64,000 bases of DNA from Aquipuribacter sp. SD81 (GCF_037153975.1 NZ_JBBAYJ010000005.1:107312-171311), one strand, 5' to 3'; positions 25,796 through 34,855 are shown, counted from the first letter of the stretch. Made by a program: numbers and translations. Notes: a model not told the origin generated them from the letters alone.

Positions 25796-26512
25796 GTGAC
25801 CGACTCCAGCACCGCGGCCGAGAACCCGCACCAGAACGTCAGCTTCCCCTCCAACGGCGGCACCGCCCACGGCTACCTCGCCGTGCCGGAGGGCGGGTCC
25901 GGCCCCGGGCTCGTCGTCATCCAGGAGTGGTGGGGCCTCACCGAGCACATCAAGGACGTCACCGACCGGTTCGCGCGCGAGGGCTTCGTCGCGCTCGCCC
26001 CCGACCTGTACGGCGGGGCGACGACTCACGACTCCGACGAGGCGGGCCAGCTCATGCAGGAGCTGCCCGTCACGAAGGCGGCGACCGACCTCGCGGGCGC
26101 GGTCGACTTCCTCCTGCAGCACGAGGCGGTGACCAGCTCGACGGTCGGTGCGGTCGGCTTCTGCATGGGCGGGGGGTTCGTGCTCGTGCTCGCTGCGCAG
26201 CAGGGCGACCGCGTCGGTGCGGCCGTGCCGTTCTACGGCGTCGGCGGCTACGACCAGGTCGACCTCGGCGGCATCACCGCGCCCGTCCTCGGGCACTTCG
26301 GCACCGAGGACGGCTTCGCGGCGCCGGAGCAGGTCGACGCGCTCGAGGCCGAGCTGCACGAGAAGGCGAAGGGCCCCGTCGAGATCGTCCGGTACGAGGG
26401 CGCGGGCCACGCGTTCTTCAACGACGAGAACCACCTCGGCACCTACGACGCGGACAAGGCGGCGCAGGCCTGGGCGCGGACGCTGGAGTTCCTCCGCGCC
26501 AACGTGCGCTGA
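25796..26512 (+). CDS. Dienelactone hydrolase family protein
   Basis: A 238-residue alpha/beta hydrolase. The catalytic triad of the dienelactone hydrolase family is visible: nucleophile Cys in GFCMGGG (about residue 122), Asp in FGTEDGF (about 172), and His in GAGHAFFND (about 204). Also typical is VVIQEWWGLTEHIKDVTDRFAREG. The family hydrolyses dienelactones in aromatic degradation, but most genomic copies like this one lack that context and act on other esters. It ends 3 bp before a DNA glycosylase gene, suggesting one operon. Confidence 0.9.
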   Translation: MTDSSTAAENPHQNVSFPSNGGTAHGYLAVPEGGSGPGLVVIQEWWGLTEHIKDVTDRFAREGFVALAPDLYGGATTHDSDEAGQLMQELPVTKAATDLAGAVDFLLQHEAVTSSTVGAVGFCMGGGFVLVLAAQQGDRVGAAVPFYGVGGYDQVDLGGITAPVLGHFGTEDGFAAPEQVDALEAELHEKAKGPVEIVRYEGAGHAFFNDENHLGTYDADKAAQAWARTLEFLRANVR

Positions 26513-26515
26513 CCC

Positions 26516-27370
26516 GTGCCCGAGCTGCCGGAGGTCGAGCTCGCCCGCTCGACCATCGAGCGGGCCGCGCTGGGTCGCGTGATCGCCGACGTCGACGACA
26601 CCGACGAGTGGGTGTGCCGGCCGCACGCGCCCGGTGAGATCCGCGACGCCCTCGTCGGCCGGCGTCTGACCGCGGCGCACCGCCGCGGCAAGACGATGTG
26701 GTGCGACACCGACGGCGGTGCGGAGGCGGGTGCGGACGACCGTGCGGACGGGCCGCAGCTCGGCCTCCACCTCGGCATGAGCGGGCGGATCATCGTGCGC
26801 ACCGCCGACGGCGGGACCGTGCACGGCGGCGACCCCGTCCGCGGCGTCGACGGCACCGACGAGTCAGTCGCGAAGCCGGAGTGGTACCGCTTCACGCTCG
26901 TCTTCGAGGACGGCGGGACGCTGCGGCTGTTCGACAAGCGCCGCCTCGGCCGGGTCCGGCTCGACCCCGTCCTCGACGACCTCGGGCCGGACGCCGCCGA
27001 CGTCCGGGTCGCCGAGTTCCGCTCCCGGGTCGGCCGGGGGACGGCGCCGCTCAAGGCGCGCCTGCTCGACCAGTCGGTGCTCGCGGGTGTCGGCAACCTG
27101 CTCGCCGACGAGACGCTGTGGCAGGCCCGGCAGGACCCGCACCGACCGGCCGGCGACCTCGCGGAGACGGAGCTCACCGACCTGCACAAGGCCCTCCGCG
27201 CCGCCACGCGGGCGGCCGTCCGCAAGGGCGGCGTGCACACCGGCGACGTCATCGGCTCGCGGCGCAAGGGTGCCTCCTGCCCGCGCTGCGGCGCGCCGAT
27301 GGCGACCGGCCAGGTGGGCGGGCGCACCACGTGGTGGTGCACCTCCGAGCAGGTCAGCCCGCGAACCTGA
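26516..27370 (+). CDS. Fpg/Nei family DNA glycosylase with incomplete zinc finger
   Basis: A 284-residue base-excision enzyme. The N-terminus is PELPEVE (catalytic Pro2, Glu3) and the conserved Lys is in HRRGKTMW (about residue 58). The helix-two-turn-helix segment LDQSVLAGVGNLLADE is intact. The C-terminal zinc finger has CPRCG and TWWCTSEQ; the fourth Cys of the CxxC pair is replaced by Glu, so zinc binding may be weakened or use another ligand. These enzymes remove oxidised bases and cut the backbone by beta/delta elimination. It lies 3 bp after the hydrolase gene and 41 bp before a second paralogue. Confidence 0.88.
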   Translation: MPELPEVELARSTIERAALGRVIADVDDTDEWVCRPHAPGEIRDALVGRRLTAAHRRGKTMWCDTDGGAEAGADDRADGPQLGLHLGMSGRIIVRTADGGTVHGGDPVRGVDGTDESVAKPEWYRFTLVFEDGGTLRLFDKRRLGRVRLDPVLDDLGPDAADVRVAEFRSRVGRGTAPLKARLLDQSVLAGVGNLLADETLWQARQDPHRPAGDLAETELTDLHKALRAATRAAVRKGGVHTGDVIGSRRKGASCPRCGAPMATGQVGGRTTWWCTSEQVSPRT

Positions 27371-27411
27371 ACCCGGCTGCGCGGGACCCGCCGGTGGGGC
27401 ACGATCGGCCC

Positions 27412-28275
27412 GTGCCGGAGCTGCCGGAGGTGGAGGCGCTCGCGAGGTTCCTCGGCGAGCGCGCGACGGGCCGTGTCGTCGCCCGCCTCGACGTCGTCGC
27501 GTTCAACGTGCTCAAGACCTTCGACCCGCCGCCGACCGCCCTGCACGGGCTCGCCGTCACCGGCGCGTCCCGGCACGGCAAGCTCCTCGACCTCGACGTC
27601 GACGGGCTGCACCTCGTCGTCCACTTCTCCCGCGCGGGGTGGGCGCAGTGGAAGGAGCCGGCCGCAGCCGCGCCCGCCCGACCGGGCAAGGGGCCCCTCG
27701 CGCTGCGGGTCGTGCTCGACGACGGCGAGGGGCTCGCCTCGCTCGACCTCACCGAGGCCGGCACGCAGAAGCGGCTCGCCGTCCACCTCGTCCACGACCC
27801 GACGCAGGTGCCCGCCGTCGCGAAGCTGGGTCCGGACCCGCTCACGCTCGACGTCGACGGCCTTGCGGAGCGGCTGGCCGGCACACGGCAGCGGCTCAAG
27901 ACCGTCCTCACCGACCAGCAGGTGCTCGCCGGCATCGGCAACGCCTACTCCGACGACATCCTCCACGCGGCCCGGCTCTCGCCGTTCGCCCCGGCCGGCG
28001 GCCTGACCGCCGAGGAGCTCGAGCGCCTGCACGGCGCCGTCCACTCCGTGCTCGGTGACGCCGTCGCGGCCGCCGTCGGGCGGGCCCCCGAGCAGCTCAA
28101 GGACGACAAGCGCGGGCGCATGCGCGTGCACGGACGTACCGGCCAGGCGTGCGACGTGTGCGGCACGAGGATCGCCGAGATCAGCTACACGGACTCCTCG
28201 TTCCAGTACTGCCCCGGCTGCCAGACGGGCGGGCAGGTGCTGTCGGACCGGCGCATGTCCCGGCTGCTCAAGTAG
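27412..28275 (+). CDS. Fpg/Nei family DNA glycosylase, second copy
   Basis: A 287-residue paralogue of the preceding gene, from GTG 27412. PELPEVEAL gives the catalytic N-terminus; SRHGKLLDLD holds the conserved Lys; LTDQQVLAGIGNAYSDDILHA is the helix-two-turn-helix. The C-terminal zinc finger is complete (CDVCGT ... YCPGCQT), followed by a further 15-residue tail (LSDRRMSRLLK). It resembles the actinobacterial Nei2-like group. The two glycosylases share low identity outside motifs, so they are old paralogues that probably recognise different lesions rather than a recent duplication. Confidence 0.9.
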   Translation: MPELPEVEALARFLGERATGRVVARLDVVAFNVLKTFDPPPTALHGLAVTGASRHGKLLDLDVDGLHLVVHFSRAGWAQWKEPAAAAPARPGKGPLALRVVLDDGEGLASLDLTEAGTQKRLAVHLVHDPTQVPAVAKLGPDPLTLDVDGLAERLAGTRQRLKTVLTDQQVLAGIGNAYSDDILHAARLSPFAPAGGLTAEELERLHGAVHSVLGDAVAAAVGRAPEQLKDDKRGRMRVHGRTGQACDVCGTRIAEISYTDSSFQYCPGCQTGGQVLSDRRMSRLLK

Positions 28276-28299
28276 CGGCGCGCCGGGACGGAGGCCCGC

Positions 28300-28959
28300 T
28301 CAGACCTGGCCGCGGAACGGCGCGAGCACCTGCCCCATGCGCTCCCAGCGGTCGATCTCGCAGCCGTTGTTGAGCCGGAACGTCGTGTCGACGGGGACCT
28401 CGGAGCCGTCGACCCCCGTCAGCGTCCCGCGGACCGCGACGACGGCCTCCCCGCCGAACTGCTGCGTGCACATCGCGTCCGGCGGCACCGGGGCGAACGG
28501 GTCGCCCGCGGCCAGGGCCGCCTGCAGGTCCGTGCAGGCGGCCTGCACGTCCGGGTGGTCGCCCTCGCCCGAGACGACGCCCTGGGCGAAGGAGCACGTG
28601 AGCGCCACGGCGCCCGACCCGCCCTCGACCACCTCGACCTGCAGGTCGGCGGCCACGAGCTCGCCGACCAGCGGCGGCGTGCTGCCGACGGCGCCGTCAC
28701 CGGGCAGCAGCGTGGCGTCGTCGCCGGGCAGCAGCGTCGCGGGCGCGTCGGTGTCCGACTCGTCGCCGGGGGTGGTGGGCTGCACGCTCGCCTCCGTCGG
28801 TCCGGGCCGCGCGGACCCGGTCGGGTCCGCCGGCGTCGAGCCTGGCGCCGTCCCCCCGCCACCGCACCCCGTCGCGAGCAGCGCAGCGGCGAGCAGACCG
28901 GTGAGCGCCGGGAGCGTGGTGGCCGACCGGTGCGTCGTGCGTGTCCTCACCATGCCCAT
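28300..28959 (-). CDS. Subtilisin-inhibitor-like (SSI family) lipoprotein
   Basis: A 219-residue exported protein. Signal peptide with lipobox LATGC (Cys at about residue 32) and an acidic Ser/Pro/Asp-rich linker (about 37-95) precede an SSI-type domain: VALTCSFAQG, HPDVQAACTDLQAAL, DAMCTQQFGGEAVVAVRGT and the closing TFRLNNGCEIDRWERMG. The Cys pattern fits two disulfides. Streptomyces SSI is a secreted serine protease inhibitor; here the reactive-site loop reads MCTQQF, which puts Gln at the expected P1, so the target protease may differ. Membrane tethering by a lipid is unlike classical SSI. ATG 28953 is an alternative start. Confidence 0.78.
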   Translation of the reverse strand: MGMVRTRTTHRSATTLPALTGLLAAALLATGCGGGGTAPGSTPADPTGSARPGPTEASVQPTTPGDESDTDAPATLLPGDDATLLPGDGAVGSTPPLVGELVAADLQVEVVEGGSGAVALTCSFAQGVVSGEGDHPDVQAACTDLQAALAAGDPFAPVPPDAMCTQQFGGEAVVAVRGTLTGVDGSEVPVDTTFRLNNGCEIDRWERMGQVLAPFRGQV

Positions 28960-29013
28960 GGGACGATCCCACCAGCCCATCCGGTTCCACCGCACCCCAG
29001 CCGAGGAGCAGCC

Positions 29014-29337
29014 GTGAGCGAGGTCCCCACCGTCGACGTGACCGACGTGCCCGACGACGCGGTCGTCCTCGACGTCCGCGAGGACGACGAGTGGCAGGCG
29101 GGGCACGCGCCGGGCGCGCTGCACGTCCCGCTCAACCAGGTGCCCGAGCGGCTGGACGAGCTGCCCGACGGCGAGCTGCACGTGGTGTGCCGCAGCGGCG
29201 GCCGCTCGGCGCGGGCGACCGCGTGGCTCAACCAGAACGGGTACGAGGCCGTCAACGTCGCCGGCGGCATGGGCGCGTGGCGCGAGGCCGGCCGGCCCCT
29301 GGTGAGCGAGGACGGGACGGAGCCGACCGTCCGCTGA
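29014..29337 (+). CDS. Rhodanese-like sulfurtransferase domain protein
   Basis: A 107-residue single rhodanese domain. VVLDVREDDEWQAGHAPGAL is the substrate-side motif, and the active-site loop is CRSGGRS (Cys at about residue 60), followed by VNVAGGMGAW. Such small cytoplasmic proteins carry sulfur as a persulfide on the Cys or act in thiol homeostasis. ccgaggagc gives a good ribosome site 3-8 nt before the GTG. It is divergent from the SSI-like lipoprotein gene (54 bp) and 19 bp upstream of the phosphodiesterase gene. Confidence 0.9.
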   Translation: MSEVPTVDVTDVPDDAVVLDVREDDEWQAGHAPGALHVPLNQVPERLDELPDGELHVVCRSGGRSARATAWLNQNGYEAVNVAGGMGAWREAGRPLVSEDGTEPTVR

Positions 29338-29356
29338 CGGCGCCGCGACCCCGGCC

Positions 29357-30130
29357 GTGCGCCTGCTGCCGCACCGCCCGGCGCTGCCCGCGCCGGTGCG
29401 ACCGCTCGTCGTCGCCCACCGCGGGGCGAGCCTCGCCGAGCCCGAGCACACCCTGCGTGCCATGGAGCGGGCGCTCGCCGAGGGCGCGGACGGCGTCGAG
29501 TGCGACGTCCGGCTCACCCGCGACCAGCGGCCCGTGTGCTTCCACGACGTCGACCTCGACCGCACCTCGGACGGCCGCGGCCTGCTCTACCGCCGCACGC
29601 TCGCGGAGCTCGACGCGCTCGACTACGGGGAGGGCCCCGGCATCCTCACGCTGCGCCGGCTCGTCGAGCTCTGCCGCGACGCGCCCCGCCCGTTCGGCCT
29701 CCTCGTGGAGACCAAGCACCCGAGCCGGTGGTTCTGGCGGGTCGAGCGGCAGGTGGTCGCCGACCTGCGCGCGGTCCTCGGGCCGCGGCTGGAGGGGCTG
29801 CCGTTCCTCGCGGTCATGTCGTTCTCGCCCATGGCCGTGCGGCGGCTGGCGGCCCTCGCCCCGGACCTGCACCGGGTCCGGCTGCGCTCGCACCGCGCCC
29901 CGCTGCCCCAGCTGAGCACCGCGCACGCCGTCGGCCTCGACCTGCGTCTCGTGCTCGCCGACCCGTCCGTCGTCGCCGGCTGCCACCGCCTCGGGCAGCG
30001 CGTCCACGTGTGGACGGTCAACACCCCGCAGGACGTGGCCACCTGTACGCGGCTCGGGGTGGACGGCATCATCACCGACGACCCGGCGACGGCCCGGGCC
30101 GTCGTGGACGACGTCGTCGGAGCGGGGTGA
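29357..30130 (+). CDS. Glycerophosphodiester phosphodiesterase family protein
   Basis: A 257-residue TIM-barrel hydrolase. Catalytic motifs of the GDPD family: AHRGASLAEPEHT (about residues 22-34, catalytic His and Arg), the metal ligands in EGADGVECDVRLTRD, and the second His in CFHDVDLDRTSDG. The C-terminal VHVWTVNTPQDV and GVDGIITDDP are also typical. It cleaves glycerophosphodiesters to glycerol 3-phosphate and the alcohol. No signal peptide is visible, so it acts in the cytoplasm, probably in phospholipid turnover. A GC-rich hairpin follows 40 bp downstream. Confidence 0.92.
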   Translation: MRLLPHRPALPAPVRPLVVAHRGASLAEPEHTLRAMERALAEGADGVECDVRLTRDQRPVCFHDVDLDRTSDGRGLLYRRTLAELDALDYGEGPGILTLRRLVELCRDAPRPFGLLVETKHPSRWFWRVERQVVADLRAVLGPRLEGLPFLAVMSFSPMAVRRLAALAPDLHRVRLRSHRAPLPQLSTAHAVGLDLRLVLADPSVVAGCHRLGQRVHVWTVNTPQDVATCTRLGVDGIITDDPATARAVVDDVVGAG

Positions 30131-30170
30131 GGTGGCGCGGTGGCTCTCGAGCTCACGCCGGGCGGGAGGA

Positions 30171-30193
30171 GCGGGCCCGCCGTGCGGGCCCGC
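30171..30193. terminator. GC hairpin after the phosphodiesterase gene
   Basis: Two identical 10-bp self-complementary arms (30171-30180 and 30184-30193, core GGGCCC) are separated by 3 nt and can pair as a 10-bp stem. A short T-containing tail follows. It lies between the phosphodiesterase stop and the ATPase gene start. Confidence 0.55.
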
Positions 30194-30264
30194 CGGTTTC
30201 GCGCTAGAGGCGCTCGGGTATCACGTCGCTGTCCGGGGGGTCAGCAGTGACGGAAGGTGACGAG

Positions 30265-30711
30265 ATGGTGTCGGCCACGACGGTCCGCACGGAGCGTGAG
30301 TGGACCCTGCCCCACGACGCCGCCGCGGTGCCCGGCGCCCGCGAGCAGCTCGTCGACCTGCTCGAGGAGCTCGGCGTCGCGGAGGAGACGGTCGTCGAGG
30401 CCGAGCTCGCCGCGAGCGAGCTGCTCGGCAACGCCGTCATGCACGGTCGCCCCACCACGGACGGCACCGTCGTGCTCCGGGCTCGTGTGCGCGAGCAGGC
30501 TGTCGAGATCGCCGTCACCGACGGTGGGCCCGCCGAGGGCCAGGCCGCCGACATCAGGCCGCGGCGCACGTCGGTCGTCGCCACGCGCGGACGCGGGCTG
30601 CGCATCGTGCGCAGCCTCGCCCACGAGTGGGGTGTGCTGGTGGACGCCGACCAGGGCGGCACCACCGTGTGGGCGTCCATCGGCGGTCCGTCGAGGCGTC
30701 GCGCGGGCTGA
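30265..30711 (+). CDS. ATP-binding protein, anti-sigma-factor kinase-like (HATPase_c_2)
   Basis: A 148-residue GHKL ATPase like RsbW/SpoIIAB. The N box is AASELLGNAVMHG (about residues 50-62), the G1 box VTDGGPAEG (about 88) and the G2-like TRGRGLRIVRSLA (about 116). Such small proteins in actinobacteria bind sigma factors or phosphorylate STAS-domain antagonists, or simply serve as stand-alone regulatory kinases; no sigma or STAS gene lies nearby. ATG 30265 has GGAAGG 8 nt upstream and is preferred to GTG 30247. Confidence 0.85.
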   Translation: MVSATTVRTEREWTLPHDAAAVPGAREQLVDLLEELGVAEETVVEAELAASELLGNAVMHGRPTTDGTVVLRARVREQAVEIAVTDGGPAEGQAADIRPRRTSVVATRGRGLRIVRSLAHEWGVLVDADQGGTTVWASIGGPSRRRAG

Positions 30712-30788
30712 TGAGGACCGCGGCGCACTCGCGCCGGTCACGCCGATCGCGGCGGACCGCGCGGGCGTCGGAGGGCGGGACGCGCCCG

Positions 30789-30794
30789 TACCCT
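30789..30794 (+). promoter_or_regulatory. -10 element TACCCT, leaderless start
   Basis: TACCCT ends 8 nt before the GTG at 30803, which selects this start for the DUF5926 gene. Confidence 0.45.
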
Positions 30795-30802
30795 GGGCGA
30801 CC

Positions 30803-31825
30803 GTGAGCAGCCGCCGCCGTCCCACCGGCCAGAGGTCCACCGCCACCGTCGACCCCGCGACGCCGATCGAGCCGCCGCGCGGCGGGCTCCGGGCGCCGTG
30901 CCCGTGCGGGTCCGGGAAGCGCTACAAGCAGTGCCACGGCAAGGCGCGCGCCGGTGCGGAGTTCGTCGCGCGCCCCTTCGAGGGGCTGCCGCGCGAGACC
31001 GACTGGGTCGCCTTCCGCGAGATCGTTCCGGCCGCCACCATGCGCACCCGCACCGTCGACGGCGACGAGGTGACGTTCGCCACCGTCCTGCCCGTCGCGT
31101 GGCCGGCGCTGCGGCGCGCGGACGGCAGCGTGTTCGTCGGGGTGCAGGCCGCCGACGCCTCCGCCGACGCGAGCCGCGACCTCGCGGCCGCCCTCGACGA
31201 GGCGCTCGCCGCGGACGGTCCCGGTCCCGTCGAGCACGTGGACGCGCGCCGCTCCACGGCCCGGCTGCAGGACCGGCTCGACCTCGAGGTGGAGCCCGAG
31301 CTGGTCGTGCACGAGGGCTTCGACTTCTGGGTCGACGGCGTCCTCGACGCCGACCCCGGGGACGCCGAGGACCCCTCCGACCCGCTCACCGCGCTCGCCC
31401 CCCAGGTGCGGGCGTCGCTCGAGCGGGCGAACGAGGCGGTCGTGCCCACCGAGAAGCTGACCGCCGCCGACAGCGCCTACTGGTGCCGCATCGGCGACAA
31501 CGTCCACCTGCGCTGGATCATCAACACCCCCGAGGACGAGTTCCTCGACGCGCTCGCCCGGCTGCACGCGCAGCCGCTCGAGGGTTCGGAGCAGCCGGCG
31601 TCCACGCTCGGCGACGGCACGCGCTTCGCCGGCTTCTTCCGCGCTTACGGTCTCGTCGTGCCGGTGTGGGACCTGCCGACCGGGTCCAGCGCCGAGTTCG
31701 CGGAGGAGCCCTTCGCCCGGCTCGTCGACCGCTTCCGCGGCGCGCTCGCCGAGACCGGCCCTCTCGACGCCGACGCCCGTCGCGCCCGCGCCGGCCTGCT
31801 CGCGCGGCAGGTCACCCTGCGCTGA
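30803..31825 (+). CDS. DUF5926 family protein with SEC-C motif
   Basis: A 340-residue protein. An N-terminal basic segment leads into a SEC-C zinc-binding motif, APCPCGSGKRYKQCHG (about residues 32-47), the same kind that ends SecA. The rest matches DUF5926: FVARPFEGLPRETDWVAFREIVPAATM, then VHEGFDFWVDGV and LHLRWIINTP-like block. These proteins are widespread in actinobacteria and have no defined role; the SEC-C motif suggests binding to ribosomes or SecB-like partners, which is inference. The gene stands alone between the ATPase and the SARP regulator. Confidence 0.85.
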   Translation: MSSRRRPTGQRSTATVDPATPIEPPRGGLRAPCPCGSGKRYKQCHGKARAGAEFVARPFEGLPRETDWVAFREIVPAATMRTRTVDGDEVTFATVLPVAWPALRRADGSVFVGVQAADASADASRDLAAALDEALAADGPGPVEHVDARRSTARLQDRLDLEVEPELVVHEGFDFWVDGVLDADPGDAEDPSDPLTALAPQVRASLERANEAVVPTEKLTAADSAYWCRIGDNVHLRWIINTPEDEFLDALARLHAQPLEGSEQPASTLGDGTRFAGFFRAYGLVVPVWDLPTGSSAEFAEEPFARLVDRFRGALAETGPLDADARRARAGLLARQVTLR

Positions 31826-31896
31826 CGCGCGGCCGGGCGGGGCGCCGGCTACGTGACCCACCTGACGCGGGGCCGCCCGCCTGCCATCCTCGGAGG

Positions 31897-34833
31897 GTGC
31901 TCCGCCTGCTCGGCGAGGTGGTCCTCGACGGCACCGGGCCCGTCCCGGGGCGCGCGCGGCGCGTGCTGCTCGCGACGCTCGCGCTGGCGAGGCCTGCCCC
32001 GGTGAGCGTCGACGGCCTCGTCGACGCGGTGTGGGGCGGCGACCCGCCGGCCCACCCCGTCGCGGCGCTGCACAACCAGGTGTCGCGGCTGCGCTCGTCG
32101 CTGCCCACCGGCATCGCGGTGACCGCGACGCCTGAGGGCTACCGGCTGGACGCCGTCGACGACCTCGTGGACGCGGCACGGCTGGAGGGCGCCCTCGCCC
32201 GGGCGGCGGCGCTGCCGCCGGGCCACCGCCTGCCGGTCGTCGACGAGGCCCTCGCCCTGTGGCGGGGCGAACCGTACGCCTGCCTCGACGACCCGGTCGC
32301 CGCCGGCGAGCGGGAGCGGCTGTCGCGCGTGCGGGCCGCGCTCGCCGACGTGCGGGCGGAGGACCTCGTGTCGGGCGGGCGCGTCCTTGAGGCGGTCGTC
32401 GAGCTCGAGGGCCGCCTGCCGGGCGACCCGCTGCGGGAGCGCACGGTCGAGCTGCTCATGCGGGCCTACGTCGCAGCGGGACGACGGGCCGACGCCCTCG
32501 CGGCGTACCGCGACCTGCACGCGCGCAGCGTCGACGAGCTCGGCCTCGACCCCTCGCCGGCGCTGCGGGCGCTGCACGCCGCCGTCGTCGACGACACGGT
32601 CGAGGTCCCCCGTCCCGCAGGGACCGTGCGGCCGGGACGGGAGGCGGCTGCCGAGCCGCCGGTGCGAGAGCCGGTGTCGCAGCACGTACGGACGCCCGTC
32701 CCGCCGCCGATGCCGCCGCCCGTGCCGCACCGCCCCGTCGTCCGGCTCGTCGGCCGCGACGGCGACGCGGCGCTCGCGTCCCGGCTGCTCGCCGGGCACC
32801 GCTCGGTGACGCTCGTGGGGCCGGGCGGCGTCGGCAAGACCCGCCTCGCCGAGCACGTCGCGGCCGCGGTCCCCGACCGGGTCGTCACCGTCGCCGAGCT
32901 CGCGACCGCGGAGGACCCGGCCGACGTCGACGGCCTCGTCGCGAGCAGCCTGCGAGCGGCGCCGACGGCGGGCCGTACGGCCCGGGACCGGGTGCTCGCG
33001 ACGCTCCGCCACGGTCGCCACCTGCTGCTGCTGGACAACTGCGAGCACGTGGCGGCCGCCGCGGCCGACCTCGTCGACGCCGTGCTCGCCGGGACCCCGG
33101 ACGTCACGGTCCTCGCGACGGGGCGCGAGCCGCTCGACGTCGACGGTGAGCGCGTCGTCCGCCTCGACCCGCTGCCCCCGGAGGAGGCGGTCCGGCTCTT
33201 CGCCGACCGCGCGGCGTCGCTGGGGCTCCCGCTGCCCTCGGACGAGAGGACCCGCGAGCGGGTGGCTCGCGTGTGCCGCGCGGTGGACGGGCTGCCGCTC
33301 GGCGTCGAGCTCGCGGCCGCCCGGCTGCAGGCGATGACGCTGGAGGAGCTCGTCGAGCGGGTCGACGACCTACTCGGGCTGCTCGTCGGTGGACGCCGCT
33401 CCACCGCGGCCCGTCACCGTTCGCTTCGCGGTCTCGTCGAGTGGTCGGTGCGCGACCTGCCGCCGGTGCTGCACCGCACGTTCGTGCGCTTCGCGGTCTT
33501 CGCCGGACCGGTGGACGCCGCGACCGCCGCGGGCGTGTGCGGCGGCGACGCGACCGAGGTCAGGGACCGGCTCGCCGGTCTCGCCCGCCGGTCCCTGCTC
33601 GTGCAGGTGCGGGAGCCTGGCCGGCCGCTGCGCTACCGCTGCCTGCAGACGGTGCGCGCGTACGCGCAGGACCTGCTCGAGGCCGGCGGCGAGGCCGGGA
33701 ACGCGCGCGACGCCCACGCCCGGCTCGTGGTGGCCGCGGCGGAGGCGGCCGCCTCGCTCGACGGATCGGCGACGGAGCCGCTGCCTGCTCTCGCCGAGGT
33801 GCGGGCGGCCCACCGCCACCTGCTGGCGGTCGGCGACGGCCACGAGGCGCTGCGGCTGGCGGCTGCGCTGCACCACCCGGCGCTGTTCCGCATGCAGGCG
33901 GAGGTGTACGGCTGGGTGGCGGAGACCGCGGCGCGCTTCGGCGACCTCGACGACCAGCACACCGAGCGCGTGGTGGCCGCCGCAGCGACCGGGGCGTGGC
34001 AGACCGGGGACCTGGAGCGGGCGCGGCTGCACGCGGCGCACGCGGAGCGCGTCGCCGCCCGGTCGTCGTGGCCGGACGCCGGCGGCAGCGCCGCCGAGGC
34101 CCGAGCCGACGTCCTGCTCTTCGACGGCGACCTCGACGGCGCCGCGGGCGCGTGGGAGGAGTCGGTGGTGCGCTCGCGCGCGGGCGGCCGCGACGCCCGC
34201 CTGCTCACGCGCCTCGCGGACCGGGCCATGGTCGCCGGCTACCTCGACCGGCTCGACGTGGTGGAGTCGTGCCTCGCCGAGGCCCGGGCGCTCCTGCCCG
34301 CGCACGAGTCGTGGTTCACCGCCTGGGTCGACTACGCCGAGGGGGAGGCGCTCGCCGGCCACGACCCGACGCGGGCGCTCGACGCCCTGGACCGGGCGCT
34401 CGCGGCGGCGCGCCGCACCGGCGCGGACTTCACGACCGGGGTGGCGGGCCTCACCTGGGTGGGCCTGCGGGTGCGGGCGGGCGATGCCGTCGCAGCCGGG
34501 CCAGTGCTGCGCGACCTGCTGCTGCGGTGGCGGCGAGCCGCGGCGTGGGTGCAGCAGTGGATCACGCTGCGGACCGCGGTCGAGCTCCTGGAGCGGCTCG
34601 GGGAGCACGTCGCGGCGGCGCGCGTGCTCGGCGCGGTCGAGGCCTCCGGCACCGTCGGCGTGACGGGGCCCGACGCGGAGCGGCTGCACCTGCTCGGCCT
34701 GCGCCTCGCGGCGGCGCTCCCGGACGCCGCGGCCCACCGGGACGCCGGCGCGGACCTCGACCGCGACGCCGTCGTCGACCTCGTGCTGTCGCGGTTGCCG
34801 GCCGGGTCCGACAGCACCGCGACAGCGCCGTGA
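31897..34833 (+). CDS. AfsR/SARP-type transcriptional regulator with NB-ARC ATPase
   Basis: A 978-residue regulator. The N-terminal OmpR-like winged helix (about residues 1-90: LRLLGEVVLDG ... LVDAVWGGDPPAHPVAALHNQVSRLR) and a BTAD helical domain (about 95-240: CLDDPVAAGERERLSRVRAAL, DELGLDPSPALRALH) define the SARP class. A Pro-rich linker leads to an NB-ARC-like ATPase with Walker A GPGGVGKTRLAE (Lys at about residue 314) and Walker B HLLLLDNCEH (about 376), followed by a winged-helix and long helical repeats to the end. Large SARPs such as AfsR control secondary metabolism. No biosynthetic cluster lies in this window. cggagg precedes the GTG closely. Confidence 0.9.
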   Translation: MLRLLGEVVLDGTGPVPGRARRVLLATLALARPAPVSVDGLVDAVWGGDPPAHPVAALHNQVSRLRSSLPTGIAVTATPEGYRLDAVDDLVDAARLEGALARAAALPPGHRLPVVDEALALWRGEPYACLDDPVAAGERERLSRVRAALADVRAEDLVSGGRVLEAVVELEGRLPGDPLRERTVELLMRAYVAAGRRADALAAYRDLHARSVDELGLDPSPALRALHAAVVDDTVEVPRPAGTVRPGREAAAEPPVREPVSQHVRTPVPPPMPPPVPHRPVVRLVGRDGDAALASRLLAGHRSVTLVGPGGVGKTRLAEHVAAAVPDRVVTVAELATAEDPADVDGLVASSLRAAPTAGRTARDRVLATLRHGRHLLLLDNCEHVAAAAADLVDAVLAGTPDVTVLATGREPLDVDGERVVRLDPLPPEEAVRLFADRAASLGLPLPSDERTRERVARVCRAVDGLPLGVELAAARLQAMTLEELVERVDDLLGLLVGGRRSTAARHRSLRGLVEWSVRDLPPVLHRTFVRFAVFAGPVDAATAAGVCGGDATEVRDRLAGLARRSLLVQVREPGRPLRYRCLQTVRAYAQDLLEAGGEAGNARDAHARLVVAAAEAAASLDGSATEPLPALAEVRAAHRHLLAVGDGHEALRLAAALHHPALFRMQAEVYGWVAETAARFGDLDDQHTERVVAAAATGAWQTGDLERARLHAAHAERVAARSSWPDAGGSAAEARADVLLFDGDLDGAAGAWEESVVRSRAGGRDARLLTRLADRAMVAGYLDRLDVVESCLAEARALLPAHESWFTAWVDYAEGEALAGHDPTRALDALDRALAAARRTGADFTTGVAGLTWVGLRVRAGDAVAAGPVLRDLLLRWRRAAAWVQQWITLRTAVELLERLGEHVAAARVLGAVEASGTVGVTGPDAERLHLLGLRLAAALPDAAAHRDAGADLDRDAVVDLVLSRLPAGSDSTATAP

Positions 34834-34855
34834 CAGGAGGGGTCGCGACAGTCGG

